A stretch of 64,000 bases of DNA from Serinus canaria (taxonomy: Eukaryota; Chordata; Aves; Passeriformes; Fringillidae), in assembly GCF_022539315.1 (NCBI RefSeq), contig NC_066313.1, forward strand, positions 69,009,934 through 69,073,933, in the 5' to 3' direction. The notes below the pieces were generated by a model, which saw nothing but the letters and a program-made list of their open reading frames with translations, was not told the DNA's origin and did no database searches. The translations under genes and the position numbers were made by a program. Shown here piece by piece: positions 52,303 to 64,000 of this stretch; the first letter of the stretch is position 1; each line of letters opens with the position of its first letter.

Positions 52303-55300
52303 CAATACCTGTTACATTCTCTTATGACAGAATAAAGATGACCTGAAGTTATCCAAGCATTCCCTGGATAGTTCTGGTGTTAGATCTACTGTATTATACA
52401 TCTTCGAAACTTACAGCCCAGTCCTAATTTTGGCCCATTTTAATGCTTGTTGGTTTTTTGCTTAGTTTTGTGTGGTTGCTGCTCTTTTGCTTTGTTTTGT
52501 TATTGGCATGTCAAAGATTCTGATTCTGAGTCATATGAGAAGCTACTGAAAAAAAAAGGTATGCTGCCTAAAACACGTTCTTTGAAAGACATACCCCTGT
52601 AGAGTTCAGTTATTAAAATTAGGACACCTGAACCATTAATATCTCAGAAACATCTAGGGGTTTGATGATTTTAGGTTTTTCTTAGTGCAACGTAAAATTC
52701 TGTCTTGTCTTGTTTTGAACTGTTGCTTTTAGTTGTCAGATCACAAAGATAGGAGCTGCCATCTTCTGAAATGTTTATGCCACTTTGAAATATTACCACT
52801 TCTGCTGAAATCCACAATATTTTATGATAAAAACTATAAAAGATAACTAGAATGAAATTCTACACCAGTCAAATTATTATATACCCCAGGTTTGGGTTGC
52901 ATGATTCTTATAAACCTAGTTTTCATGAAAAAAATTTCTGTTATAGCTGTCAGGTTTTTTAGAAACCAAGCAAACTGCAATTTCTCTCCTTGCAGAAAAA
53001 AACTGAGAAATTATTCCCAAAGGCAGTAATGGCAGCTGAATGCCTTCTTTACAGGAAATGTGAAAGGGAAATAGGTTATGAAGTAGTACAAGCAAAGACT
53101 GGATAAACAACTAAAAGTATTAAAATATATGACACTGGTCACACTTTGTAAATTATTATCTTCAGAGTATAAAAATTATATATGTATACAAAATATATTA
53201 GAAAATATGAATTAAAAACATTTTTAAAATAATAATAAAGCTGTTTTTTTGCATTTCTGTTTGAATTCTAATGAGCTTTAGGTGTTGGGTTCAGCTCAGT
53301 AGTAACTGCATTTATCTATATGTCTTTATATATCTATACCTAAGTGTCTTTATATTAACCAGGTGTCTGAATTTAGATTATAGTCAATGTAAATCTAATC
53401 AGGACAGTCAGTGATGACTAGAGAACAGTTCAGTTAATCCCAGGTTGCTTACCAGGGTCTTGATTCTGTTGCCTACCCATGAGAATCTAATACTGTTTGA
53501 GATGCTGCTGAATGTCCTGCCCACAGCTGCCAGTGCAGGTCTTCTTTAGCTCTTGTATGATTTCATTTCACTCTGAAGGTCTCAGAGACCTAATCAGTGT
53601 TAGATGAACCTGGTTTAATACAGTTGTCTGCTGTCAGGCTTTTATATCAAATACTTCAGTTTATCATATTAGGTCTGTTTTTACAGCAAGCTGACATGTA
53701 ACAAGATCTTGAAGATATTGATGTATGCAAATACATAAGAAATTTATACTGTGATGATGATCTCTCTAGAGACATAAGGAAAGGTAGTCTTTTGTTTTAT
53801 AAAATCCTACTGCTGTTCTAAAATACTTTTAAAACCTGGAAGCTTTTTGAATTAAATTTTTGCTTAGAAAAATTACTCCATATTTTTTCATACCTTTTAC
53901 ATTATATCACTCATTTTTTTTAGATATAATTGCACTTTCTCAGAAATCACATGAATGTACACACATCAGAAAGTGCATAATGTTTTTTAAAAAATTTTGG
54001 GCAGTCCATTATAGCTTCTTGATGAGAAATGCATTTGTCATTGTGGAATTAAAAGAACCATTATCTCCACCCCTGTCTTTTCTTCTCAGTCTTCACTTTT
54101 CTGCCGAGTTCCCTACCTCCTTCCCCACAGCACTACAAGGACCAGAAATGGGGGTTGCAGTCGGTTCACAACATGGCCCTGCTACTTCTTCCTCAAGCAC
54201 TTGTACATCAGTGCTCACTGAGTTACTCTGCTCCTTTGTGGGTTTTCAGAGAACAGAATGGAACTGGAGGAGATCTTGCACTGCCTGAAGCTCATGCCTT
54301 TACCTCCTTTGAAGCCTGTGTTGAACTACTGCTGGTTTGGTTAAGGGATTGAGTACATCCATCACAGGCACCTAAGACATCTGAGACATCCACACTGAAC
54401 TGGAAAATATGTCCAAGGATATCACTAAAATGAAACAAAATGCCTGAGCTAAGGCACAGGAGATGCCTCTCTTACCCAAGCAGCATTTGCATTTCACTAA
54501 GGCCTCTATTTTTCTACTTGTAAATATTCAGATTTTATTTTTACCACCTATGCTTTCACTAGCTTCTATTTATGTCAGAACAATAGCTGCATTAAAAACA
54601 CACACAGAATAACCCCAAGGACCTCAAGAACTGAACTGAGCCTTCAATAGCAATGGTATTGACCAGAAAGTGGTAAAGAGAAGAAGAAAGAGGCAATATT
54701 AATTTTGTATGAATCCTGAAGAGTAGTCACAGAAAACAGATAGCTAGGAACTAGTAGCAGAATTTACATACTAGGGAAAAAATCAGATTCTGGACATGGA
54801 TAACAGTCTATCACAATGGATGTTGTTCAACCAGAACTTTTCTGAAGTGTTTCTAGATTATATTTAATTGTCACTGGCTGTGGGTATAGAGGATTTGTGT
54901 TGTTGTTTTTTTCCTTTGCCAAAATATGTCCCTGGAGTCATCTTACCATAATTTTCCTACTATTACCAACATTTTATTTTCCCACTGCCATAGAATAAAT
55001 AAGTTTTATTATCTTCTTCACACACTCCTTACTTTTTTCTCTAATAAATCTCATTTATTTTGAGGTGAAGTTACTTCTTCTAGAAAGCCCTAGTCTCCTT
55101 CCCTTCCACTTTCTTGTATTAGGCTGCAGTTTTCTCTAGGTAATCTGAGAGACTCTGCTAGTGACAGCTATTTTTCCCTACTCAGGTCTATTACACTTAA
55201 TGAGTGGGATTCATTTTATTAAATTAAGACAGCTGAGAATCAGATGAATTGTTGTAGCTACAGATTAATGTGCAAGTTTATGATGACCTAGAGGCAAACT

Positions 55301-55839
55301 GAAAATATCTTTTTAAAGAATTCCAAAAAAAGAGAGTTCTTTCAACCCTGTACAGATAGTAGAATCTGTTATTCCCAGGCCTGCAAATGACTCCATAACA
55401 AATCAGTTGGTTGATTTTATTCAGATTCATATTTCCAGATATTTGACCAGGTATTTAAAGTCATGCAGGCCTATAGTTAATGTGTATATTTCATATCTAT
55501 ATATGTTTTTCAATACATGTTTACCTATTAATTGTTCATGCAATACATTCATATAGCAGTATGAATCAGAGTCATTATTCCTTTAAAAAATATTAAAATC
55601 TATTTAAAGTAATCTTTGTTTTGTTAATCTTTGTTTTTTCTCCTGCAACCCTTTGTAAATTCTAGGCTTCTATACATGGCATAGAATTACTAGGTATTCA
55701 GTTTCAAGCAAAACATATTTATTATATCCATTTGTTCCTTTACCAACCCTTTACCTTACATAGTCTGAAACATTTGATTAATTTATAAGCAGCAACTTTA
55801 TCCCTTTTTTACCTCTGTGTTACCAGACTAACCAAGCCT
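52303..55839. other. Unique DNA, no gene seen
   Basis: No gene recognised. The segment 54060-54420 is richer in GC and has an open frame of about 140 codons ending at 54288, but its product resembles no protein I know and the frame has no coding-like features. It may be old transposon sequence. Confidence 0.5.
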
Positions 55840-56890
55840 GGTGCTTCCAATCTCTTCTCATATAGTAGACTTTCAATTTTCTACATTATCACAGAAGTTC
55901 TCTCCATCTGTCAGTTTAAATTCATCTCCTTTCAATATGAATGACCAGAGCACATATTTCAGAGACTATCTCCCCAGAATTTTGTATAATGGAACTAATA
56001 TTGTCCTAACTCAGCTGACAAATCCTAGGACACCATTTGCATTATTCACAGCTGTGACATATTGGTATCTCATAGGACTGAATATGAATACAACTCCTTC
56101 ACTGAGCTTGAATTTCTGCCCTTAGGTTATGTCAGTGATTTTTCTTACCAATTTCCAGTTACAAAATACAAAATTTTGTACTGTCAAAATTTGCATGTCT
56201 CTTTGGTACCAAAATTCACCCAATTTTTCTCCCGTGAGTATGAACAGACTATTTAAAAAAAATCATTAAAGTTGTGAAGCTACCAGTCTGTCAGCAAGAA
56301 CTGATTCATCAGTTACTCACCACCTAGTGAATAGTACACATCTGTACAAGTAACTTTCTGCAGCACAAAGAAGAATATCTCAGCCAAAACTGGCATTGAA
56401 AGTCAAAGTGACACATTTTCTTTTATAGAACAGAAGAGCAAACACTGTTAGAAGAAATTGTTTCCTGCTTTGTTTGTACTTTCTTCAATGACTCTATTCT
56501 GATTGCTTTTACTTATTTAAGCAGTACTTGTGTGGAATGAGCCTTCATTTTCTCTAGGATTACAATGATTTTTACATTTTCAACATTGGTAAAAGTTCTT
56601 GAGGTATTCTTGGTTCATATATAATATCATTAAATTCACTTAAAAGTATTACTGACCTAGCCCTTGAGAAACATTATTTAATTTGTCTTTCATAATATAT
56701 TTAATATCAATAATATCTTCTGCCTTCTTCCCTTTAACTAGAACCTTGATAATTTTGCAGTTCTAGTAATTTTTATCTTTTCTCATTTGACCTGTAGTTT
56801 TCCACATGGTGCTATATCAAGTGCTTTGCTGAAGTCTAGGCAGATGCATGCTTTGCCTTTCATTCCTCTGATAGATTCAAGCACGTACAC
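55840..56890 (-). mobile_element. Ancient CR1/L3-like LINE remnant
   Basis: The plus strand retains, in order, pieces that resemble the complement of an old amniote CR1/L3-type ORF2. These are CAATCTCTTCTCATATAGTA, then TGTATAATGGAACTAATATT, then CACCATTTGCATTATTCACA and GTGACATATTGGTATCTCAT. Further on are AAAGTTGTGAAGCTACC, AGCAAGAACTGATTCATCAG, and AAGTGCTTTGCTGAAGTCTA followed by GGCAGATGCATG near 56820. The last block resembles the family's AFDTVDHS-type region when read on the minus strand, though no clean frame remains. Divergence is much higher than in the other CR1 copies. The call is from memory of the family pattern and could be wrong in its extent. Confidence 0.6.
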
Positions 56891-58069
56891 CCTATAAGAA
56901 ATACATGCGATATTCATATATATATATATATAATATAATATATATGTATATATATATATAATATATATGTCATCAAGTAATCATAAAATCCCAAAATTTT
57001 CTTTGAAATTATTTTCATATTTTTCAATTTTTCTTGTATTCTGATTTGTATATTGGGGTGATTAGACGCATATGCTTGAAGTAGTACAGATAATGTTTTC
57101 TTCACTATAAATAGTACATTAAATATTTATCACTCCCATAGCAGGAACCAATTTTTTTTGTTGGTTTGAATTAGGATGCCTTAAAATTACCCCTTTGAAA
57201 ATTTTCTAAGTACATAAATGTTCCCCTTACATTTCTTTCCCAAAAACAACCTCTTTTAGAAGACATAGTGTTGAGAATATAATGTTGGTTGGCATTAATT
57301 AGGCTGCTATCCTTTAACTTACTTCAAATAGATCCCAAACTTTACTAATTTTTCCAGAACAGCTGTAGGCAGACATCTAAAGACAGCTAGGGTATTAGTA
57401 ATCCCAAGTAATTTTGGGTGCTCAGAAAAAGTAAACAATCATTATGGCTTCCAATTTTACAATTAGCTCTGAGTAAAGGACGGTATAGAAGTTTCACGGA
57501 AGAAGCAGATTCTGAATATACTGGATAATTTTCACTCCAGCTTTGAAATCCCTGAAAGCTAACTTACCACTGTTCATTAAGATACTGCATATAAAGTTCC
57601 AGGACACATTAAAGACACATTAAAATAAAGATGTACAAAAAATCACTGTATTCTTTTGAAGCTTAGAAACACTTGGGTTCTTCAAGAATATTTGTTCAAA
57701 GGGTACTATGGTAACTTTTCCATACTCCTTTGTTAGGACAGGATAGTTGTATATCTACAGTTGAATAGCTTTAAATTAAACAACTGTTGAATAGACAAAG
57801 GAAAATACTTTTAGAAAATTTCTCTTTGTTCTGTGACTGAGATTAGGAGAGACATTTTGAAAAGTGTTGACAAGCTTTGAGTGAAGGAACCTGGCTGGTT
57901 CTAGTAGAAGTAGATTGACAGGTAAAGGTTGAAGGATTTTTATGAGAACTAAGTGAGATTCTCAGACTAAAATTAATGAACAGGTAAAAGCTGTGCATCC
58001 AGTATGTCAGGCTCTTTCTATTAGGTGAAATATCTGTGCCTCAGTTTATGCCTGTGTCTGTCCAAAACA
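56891..58069. other. AT-rich unique DNA, no gene seen
   Basis: Apart from the AT dinucleotide tract at 56915-56968, no gene or transposon is recognised. Confidence 0.6.
56915..56968. repeat. (AT)n tract
   Basis: Alternating AT with a few AA and a TGTA interruption over about 54 bases. It makes an Ile-Tyr-rich frame that is not a gene. Confidence 0.92.
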
Positions 58070-58870
58070 CGCATAACTTATGCATACTCACACGCATAGA
58101 CTGGCCATACCACCAGCCTCTGGAGATAAGATAAATTGACTGGAGTCATGGCATGGAGTGTGACAGTGTGCCTTTCTTCCCCCTGCCTCTTGCTTTATCC
58201 ATACTCACCAGTGGTGAGCCATGGATAGCCATGTCCTGCTTGCTGTGGACTTTGGGGAACAGATGGCAACATGGTACTCAGGGGGTGTCTAGAGCATTGA
58301 CTCAGATGTCTTGGTAGTACACAAATAAGTCAATCATGCTACTTTGCAAATAGTGATGTGCTCAGGGCCTGCTGAGCTCTCCTGCATCGCAGGGGCCTCA
58401 CACTAGGACTGCACCTTGAGTAGGGGTGCCTCTCAAAGTTACTCCTAGAGGCTGAGAAATTCCTTTTTATAACAGACCCTTAGTAAGTGATTAATAGCAT
58501 GCTAATATTTGAAATCTTAACTAAGTGATATATAGAATCAATTGTGCCTATAGAATCCTTTAGACATAAACTGTTGACCAAGTCTCAGACTAAGTGTGCA
58601 CCTTGACTCCTCCCTGAGAATGTGTAGGTGGGTTCTTTCTGAACCTCATGACTCAACAGGAGGTTGTCCCTGACATCTTTATGTGACCCTGCCCTCTATG
58701 CAGTAAATGGCCAAATGTACCTTCCCATCCAGTCTTGTTAAACCACTGTTGCATTTATGATTGAATTTTCTTAATTAACTCACTACTTTATTAAAGTATA
58801 TTGCCACTTCTCTCTTACGAGTGAAGCAGAGTGAAAACTCCTTTTGCAAAATTTTATCAGAACCTTTATA
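58070..58870 (+). mobile_element. Possible ERV LTR (unconfirmed)
   Basis: A block richer in GC than its surroundings (58130-58740) is followed by an AT-rich end. On the plus strand there is a TATA-like TTTTTATAAC near 58465 and an ATTAAA near 58791. Between them are CTTGACTCCTCCCTGAGAA and GAGGTTGTCCCTGACATC, and after the ATTAAA comes GTGAAGCAGAGTGAAAACTC. The order (promoter-like, then polyA-like) and composition suit an LTR, and parts look familiar from avian ERV LTRs. I could not fix TG...CA ends or a target-site duplication, so boundaries and identity are tentative. Confidence 0.35.
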
Positions 58871-60334
58871 GGTATGCTTTTCTGTATAGTTATAAATGTT
58901 AAATCTACATTAAATTGCTTAATATTTTTCACTCACCACTTTTAACTTATTCAGTGACAGAAGTGATCTGTGCTGTAAGGTCCACAGTCTCTTAAATGAA
59001 TGTTCACTCTGAAAAGACTTATGCTTGCAATATAGAAGATGCAAAACTAAATAGAGTATGTTAGAGCAATAGTCTATTAAACATTGCAGAGTCTGAGAAA
59101 ATTACATTTGCAGGGAAAACTTTGCCTCACCATTTAGAATATTTATGGCAATAATTCATAAATCCATGTGCATATTAAATTTGACTGTTGCTTGAAATAT
59201 TTCAAGGATGTGTTAGTTTCAATTACAATGAACTGAGCACCAGTGATAGTCAAAAAGGTTTTTCTAGTCTTCATTTTATAAGAAAACAAACAAACAATAA
59301 AGTATTTTTGAATTGTTTGTTAAACTACATGCACTACATAAACATACATTGATAATATGAAAATCAAACTAAATCTAAATAGATTCAGGTTAATTCATAA
59401 CAGAATACGTGATGCTTTTTTGGTCAGGATGTGTACAATAAGTTTATAAATAAACTCTATGTTTTCTCTATGAATAAAATTCTAATTATAGAAATGTTTT
59501 TACAAATACATATCTTTATTGTGTCTTTTTTATAATATTTTCTCAGTTGGATTTCATTCTCTCAGTTACCTTAGGATGAAATTTTTGTAGTGCAGAGACA
59601 TGATATTAGACGAAGTGTGATATACAATAACAATAAAATTTAGAAAATAAATCTGCTGATGTTAATCCTTTGGCAAGTCTTATGAGTAGTAGCACTTAAA
59701 TTGCATTTCTGATGCCTTTGAGTAACCATAAATTCTTACATAAATCACATAACTTATGAAAGTTTTTAAATACATGGAAATATGAATGCATTTACACACA
59801 GAGGCCAGTACAGCTTTTATCTATGTCCATGAATTACAGGCACTTCATTCTGAAAAACAGGCACTTAAAATATTCTCTTAAGAAGCAATTTTAATGGCAT
59901 CCTATTCCAATCAGTCTGTAAATTGCTTTCTACCTTTATATTATATAAAAAATTATGCAGATTTGTTCATTTTTCGCCTCTTCATAAGTAATTGGAAAAG
60001 TCCTTTGTCTCTAAACCTACACCTTACCATCTGTTACTCTATTTTACATAAAAACCATCATGTTAAGGTAATGAAATAATTTGGCTTTCTAGAAGCATAT
60101 CTAAAGGCTTTCTTTTCTGTCTTAAATGGCAGAAGACAATTCTGCAAGAATAAAAAGAGGAAAAAAGGTCTCAAAAACATCATCTGTCAGGAGCTGGGCT
60201 CCACTTGGTTCAGTAGTATTTCAACCTCCACATACCACTACTCTTAGAAACTTACTGGTCTCCACTATTCAAACCTTGGTTCTTCTAACATTAAGTCCCA
60301 TTCTACTGAGTCAACAGTGTGACATGACCGCCAG
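58871..60334. other. AT-rich unique DNA, no gene seen
   Basis: No gene, RNA gene or recognised transposon. Confidence 0.6.
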
Positions 60335-60839
60335 AAGTGTCACCTGTGTCCTGGGGTACGTCACTGGCTGGGAGGTGATTTTCCTGATTCACTCTGTGCT
60401 AGTGCAGCCTCACCTCAAGTCCTTGTGTGCAGTTTTAGGCGCCACAGTATAAGAAAGATATACAACTATCAGAGAGTGTCCAAAGGAGGACTACAAAGAC
60501 AGTGAAGAGCCTAGAGGGGAAGCCATATGAGGAGTGGCTTAGGTCTCTTACTCTGCTCAGCCTGGAAAAGAGGGGAGACCTCCTCATTGCCTACAGTTTC
60601 TGCATGAGGGGAAGGTACTGATCTCTTCTCTCTTATGACCAGTGATAGCACCCAAGGTAAAGGCATGAAACTGTGGCAGAGGAGGTTTAGGTTTGATATT
60701 CAGAAAAAGTTAATCAACCAGAGGGTAGCTGGGCACTGGAACAGGCTCAGCAGGGAAGTCATGGTACTGAGTCTGACAGACTTAAAGAAACATTTGCAAT
60801 ATCCTGTCAGACACGTGGTGAGATTCTTGGGGCTTTCTC
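60335..60839 (+). mobile_element. CR1 LINE, 5' piece of a split copy
   Basis: The plus strand carries CR1 ORF2 C-terminal sequence. The frame near 60350-60450 reads CVLGYVTGWEVIF then LVQPHLKSLCAVLGA, like the usual CxLG...VILPLY and LVRPHLEY motifs. Then come GAGAGTGTCCAAAGGAGGAC, GAGGAGTGGCTTAGG and CTGCTCAGCCTGGAAAAGAG. A later frame reads RFRFDIQKKLINQRVAGHWN followed by RLSREV, close to the family's C-terminal HWNRLPREV signature. Stops and shifts break the frame. At about 60839 the CR1 is cut by an LTR and resumes at 61237. Confidence 0.93.
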
Positions 60840-61236
60840 TGGTCCTGGTTCTGGCCAGGACAAGGTTAATTTTTGCCAGTAGCCAGAAGGAGGCATGTCA
60901 AGGACGTAGAGGTTATTCTATACACTTCATGTCAATTCCAGAGGCAGGGGGGAGGGTGAGAAGTAGCTCTTTTGGGTTGAGGAAAGGTGGTAGAAGGAGC
61001 ACTGGTTTTAAGAAATCACACGTGAATCTTGTAGACTTAGTTATTTATAGTCCTACTACTGCTATTAATTTTCTTATCTCTTTGTTGTTTCTAATATATT
61101 GTTCTTTTATAAGCCTGTGATTTTACCTTTTGTGTTTCAATTTTCCTTCAGGGGAGGGATAGGGGGAAGCCAGTAAATGGCACATGAGTTTCAATAGGAA
61201 AATTAGATTGGTGAATACCATTCCTAAACCATGACA
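60840..61236 (+). mobile_element. Solo ERVL-like LTR inserted in CR1
   Basis: About 397 bp, starting TGGTCCTGGTTCTGGCCAGG and containing ACAAGGTTAATTTTTGCCAG, AGGAGGCATGTCAAGGACG and TTATTCTATACACTTCATGT. It ends CCTAAACCATGACA. These blocks match a common avian ERVL-type LTR as I remember it. CR1 sequence on each side (GGGGCTTTCTC before, TCTGTGCAGGG after) joins cleanly if the LTR is removed, and TCTC/TCTG may be a decayed 4-5-bp target duplication. There is no internal retroviral sequence, so it is a solo LTR. The exact first base is uncertain by several positions. Confidence 0.82.
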
Positions 61237-61312
61237 TCTGTGCAGGGATAGAAATTGGACTTTGATGATCCTTGTGAATATATTCCTAAATCAGGATACT
61301 CTATATTCTATT
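61237..61312 (+). mobile_element. CR1 LINE, 3' end of the split copy
   Basis: TCTGTGCAGGGATAGAAATT, GGACTTTGATGATCCTTGTG and AATCAGGATACTCTATATTC are the last part of the CR1 3' UTR, ending at the family's short-repeat tail. Together with 60335-60839 this makes one CR1 copy of about 580 bp. Confidence 0.88.
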
Positions 61313-63653
61313 TTTTCTTTTGAGTTATCATGTCTGCTGGAAACATTGAAGAGAATTTAGGAAGAGTAACAGGGAGCTATTTAAACAGGGAATTGCTGAA
61401 AAAGGTGGGAACAAGAAAGATAAGACCAAAATATGGATAAGTCAGAATGAATTTTCCCAGTATCTTAATTGAAGTCTACCTGTCTTGATGTCTTGTTAAT
61501 AACCTAAACCTGAACTGAGAGAAGGGATTCTTCTGGAGATTCAAGTACTTTAGCCTTAAGCCATAGTTCTGTGGGAACTGTGACAGATGGAAACATCATC
61601 TGATAGTTAATGCTAAAATATATATATATATATATATATAAAGACTCAGAAGACTCAAGAAGACATGTACTCCAAAATGAGGACTTTGAAAATCTGCTTT
61701 CACTCACTCACAAATTTGAAAATGTAGAACTGCAGGATACCCAGAAATGAAGAAAAATGACAACCAAAGTTCAACCATGTCAAAAATGAGTAGTACTGCT
61801 TTAGAATTGTTCTAAATATTCTTTTAGACTACATCAGACTATGAATATAAAAAAATGAATAGTTACCATTTCTTTCTGTACTACAGATATATTTGCTGAA
61901 TGTAACTTTAGCATTTCAAAGAGCTTCAACATTGTATTTTCAGTTGTCTAAAATGTTCAGTTGTTTAAACCATTCTGTCATGAAAGAAAAACAAACAAAC
62001 AAGCAAAAAATAAAAGAAAAAAAGCAAAAGAAAAAAGTTTTCACAGTTACACAATTTGTGATGATTCTATTTTAAATTAACAATATTATTTGTTACATTT
62101 GGAAATATCCAAAAAAATATAATTCCCATTCCATATGCTAATGTTCCAACTGTAAAGAGGATGTATTATCTTTTTTATAAGTTAGACTCGAATGAAGTAA
62201 TAATCACAGTATTACTTCCATAGTATGGAACCACCTACATATGTGTGCTGCATCTCTAAATCCACAATTCTCAAAGACCTGACAAGACCAGGAATGAGTT
62301 GGACACAGCAATTTCTAAAAGAATTAAACGATTATATCTAATTTTTTTTTAAATAATCCGGAGTAGGAAGGATCAAATCATTTAGGAACAAAAATTTGAA
62401 CTTAAACTTAGACACAGAAGTTTTTTTAAATTACAAATAGGAAGACTGAGATGATTGTTTTCAGATCATCACTGAAAAAAGAACAATATTTTTTCATATC
62501 TTTCTCTAAAATACAAAAAAGTAGGCTTCCATGACTAGTCATTTATCTCATGTTTTGACTTTCTGTCCACTGAAATCTTTGCTCCATCTACTTACAATTT
62601 TTACTGTGTAGAAAACACAGCAATCCAGTTGACAGGTAGTTAATTGCTCAGATATAAGGGAGCTCTTACACAAATCCTTTGCCTTTTTTTTTTTTAATTG
62701 AATGAAAATCCAATTAAACCAAAACCAACTAAACAAATCCAAGGAGCTTTTAACAGCACCAATGCATTAGAATAGTGTAATCAGTTTTTGACTTTATGAA
62801 AGAACTAAATCATGCCTAAAGAAGGCCAACTTCTTGATACTTTAAAAAATAAACGCTCATGGATTTATAATAAACAGTTACATATAAACTGTGAACTATA
62901 CCTATTACTCTTTTTAATCCAAGAAACTGAGCTTTCAAACTTTCAATATACTCTGAAAGGATACAGTAAAAGAGGAATTTTATAGATTTTTGTTTAAATT
63001 CATGATGTGTTTAAATATCAAGTCTGCTTCAGAGGTGATGTCCACAATGTCACTTCCCTCTGAAATCAAAATACTTTAATTCAAACCAGGCACAGCTGCA
63101 CACTCCTGCTCAATCTAAGACTCTATTCCTTAATATTACTTGTAATGTTTACCCTTCCTCGCCCTGCTTTCCTACAGTGTTCACTTATTTTGTAGCAAAG
63201 CCCTGCATTTTTTCACTGCTTTGGCCATCAGCTGAGAAAATGGATCCTGTGAGAATTTGTCTCTTTTGGTCTTATAAAATTTCCCAAAATGACAAGAAAA
63301 CAGAACAAAAAACCAAACAAATAAACAAGTATAAGCCAATAGGCCAGCTATTTTTCAGAAGTGCTTAAAAGAGTTTTTGACAAGTCTGGAAACTATCAAA
63401 AATATACACTTGCAATCTGTTTTGCTTTTTCTTTGGAGATCAGAAAAATTAATTTTGTCTGAACAGTTTTTGTTCTCCCACACCTTAATGTCTATGAACA
63501 CAGGGACCACTAGAAGGTCCTTGGGCTTTACATGAATCACCAGAGAAATTTGAACTTTCCAGAGAACTAAGGAAAACTCTAGTATGTCCACACTGACATA
63601 CTACTTCAGATAGTTGGCTGAGCTATCTGATCACAAGTGCTATGAGAAGGATA
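61313..63653. other. AT-rich unique DNA, no gene seen
   Basis: No gene or transposon recognised. It contains a 22-bp AT run at 61617-61640, an A-rich tract near 61986-62037 and a T run near 62684-62696. A 9-bp-arm inverted repeat (GAAGTAATA/TATTACTTC) lies near 62193-62218. Confidence 0.6.
61617..61640. repeat. (AT)n microsatellite
   Basis: Uninterrupted alternating AT of about 22-24 bases between AATGCTAAA and AAGACTCAGAAG. Confidence 0.93.
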
Positions 63654-63800
63654 AATCACAGATTCACAGAATCAACTAGTTTGGGGAAGACCTTTGAGAA
63701 CATCAAGTCCAACCTAAAGTTTAGCACACTGCCATTTAAGGCCATTTTGTTTTATGGCCTTGAACCTTTTAAACACTTTTTAGATTACTTCTCATGACCT
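63654..63800 (-). mobile_element. CR1 LINE 3' UTR fragment
   Basis: AATCACAGATTCACAGAATC, then GGGGAAGACCTTTGAGAACA and TCAAGTCCAACC on the plus strand are the complement of a CR1 3' end (short-repeat tail, then the conserved UTR block). The following sequence, with CACTGCCATTTAAGGCCAT, decays quickly, and the 5' limit near 63800 is uncertain. Confidence 0.8.
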
Positions 63801-64000
63801 TAACCTCATCCTGTGACAAAACTCTGAATCATCCAGGTTTGCAGTCCTTTTCCCTCCGTACTAATCACCAGCACATCAGAAACTGTAAGAGTCCATTTCA
63901 AAAATTGAAAAATGGTCTTCTGTGAGTAAGCCAAACATTTCTGCTTGGGCCTGCTTGAGTTTTTAATCAAACTTCAAAGAGTTTTATTGCAAGGAAATAT
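63801..64000. other. Unique DNA to window end
   Basis: About 200 bp with no recognised feature; the CR1 similarity may extend weakly into its first part. Confidence 0.5.

Noticed and set aside
53860..54288. 142-codon plus-strand frame
   Set aside because: No recognisable domain; composition reads like random AT-rich then GC-richer DNA, with no splice or start context to support it.
60635..61120. 161-codon plus-strand frame
   Set aside because: It starts in CR1 ORF2 remnants and runs into the inserted LTR; a chance fusion across a transposon boundary.

Overview
The window reads as a stretch of bird nuclear DNA with no recognisable gene. The organism call rests on repeats. At least six separate pieces match the 3' part of CR1, the dominant LINE of bird genomes, in both orientations, with the usual 5' truncation. 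There are also avian-type endogenous retrovirus (ERV) LTRs. Mammal-type SINEs and bacterial-type gene density are absent. I cannot name the species; a neoavian bird, possibly a passerine, is a guess from the LTR type. The DNA is AT-rich, and every open frame I examined is short and either lies inside a repeat or matches no protein I know. It is most simply an intergenic gene desert or the inside of a very long intron.

Layout. 1-4.6 kb: unique AT-rich DNA. 4.61-5.35 kb: minus-strand CR1 with a readable remnant of the ORF2 C-terminus. 5.35-13.6 kb: unique. 13.59-13.98 kb: purine GGAA/GGAC simple repeat with an unusually CpG-rich interior. 14-25 kb: unique DNA with a 100-bp tandem duplication (15.5 kb) and a TCTA microsatellite (22.65 kb). 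25.19-25.38 kb: long CTTT microsatellite. 25.4-39.6 kb: unique, with a perfect 18-bp hairpin at 28.55 kb and an A-rich tract. 39.65-40.14 kb: decayed minus-strand CR1. 40.42-40.85 kb: complete minus-strand solo LTR with a 5-bp target-site duplication. 44.2 kb: end of an ERVL-like LTR. 49.13-52.3 kb: cluster of three CR1 pieces (plus, minus, plus), one expanded internally by a T-rich tract. 55.84-56.89 kb: a much older CR1/L3-like LINE, minus strand. 58.07-58.87 kb: possible LTR. 60.34-61.31 kb: plus-strand CR1 split by a solo LTR. 63.65-63.80 kb: CR1 3' end.

No genes act together here. The biology visible is retrotransposon deposition at several ages, solo-LTR formation by recombination, microsatellite expansion and small inverted-repeat mutations. 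I found no evidence of a previously undescribed functional system. The most distinctive items are the perfect hairpin at 28548-28588, the CpG-dense purine repeat at 13592-13981, and the intact promoter-bearing solo LTR at 40422-40849. Repeat calls rest on remembered consensus similarity, not on a search.
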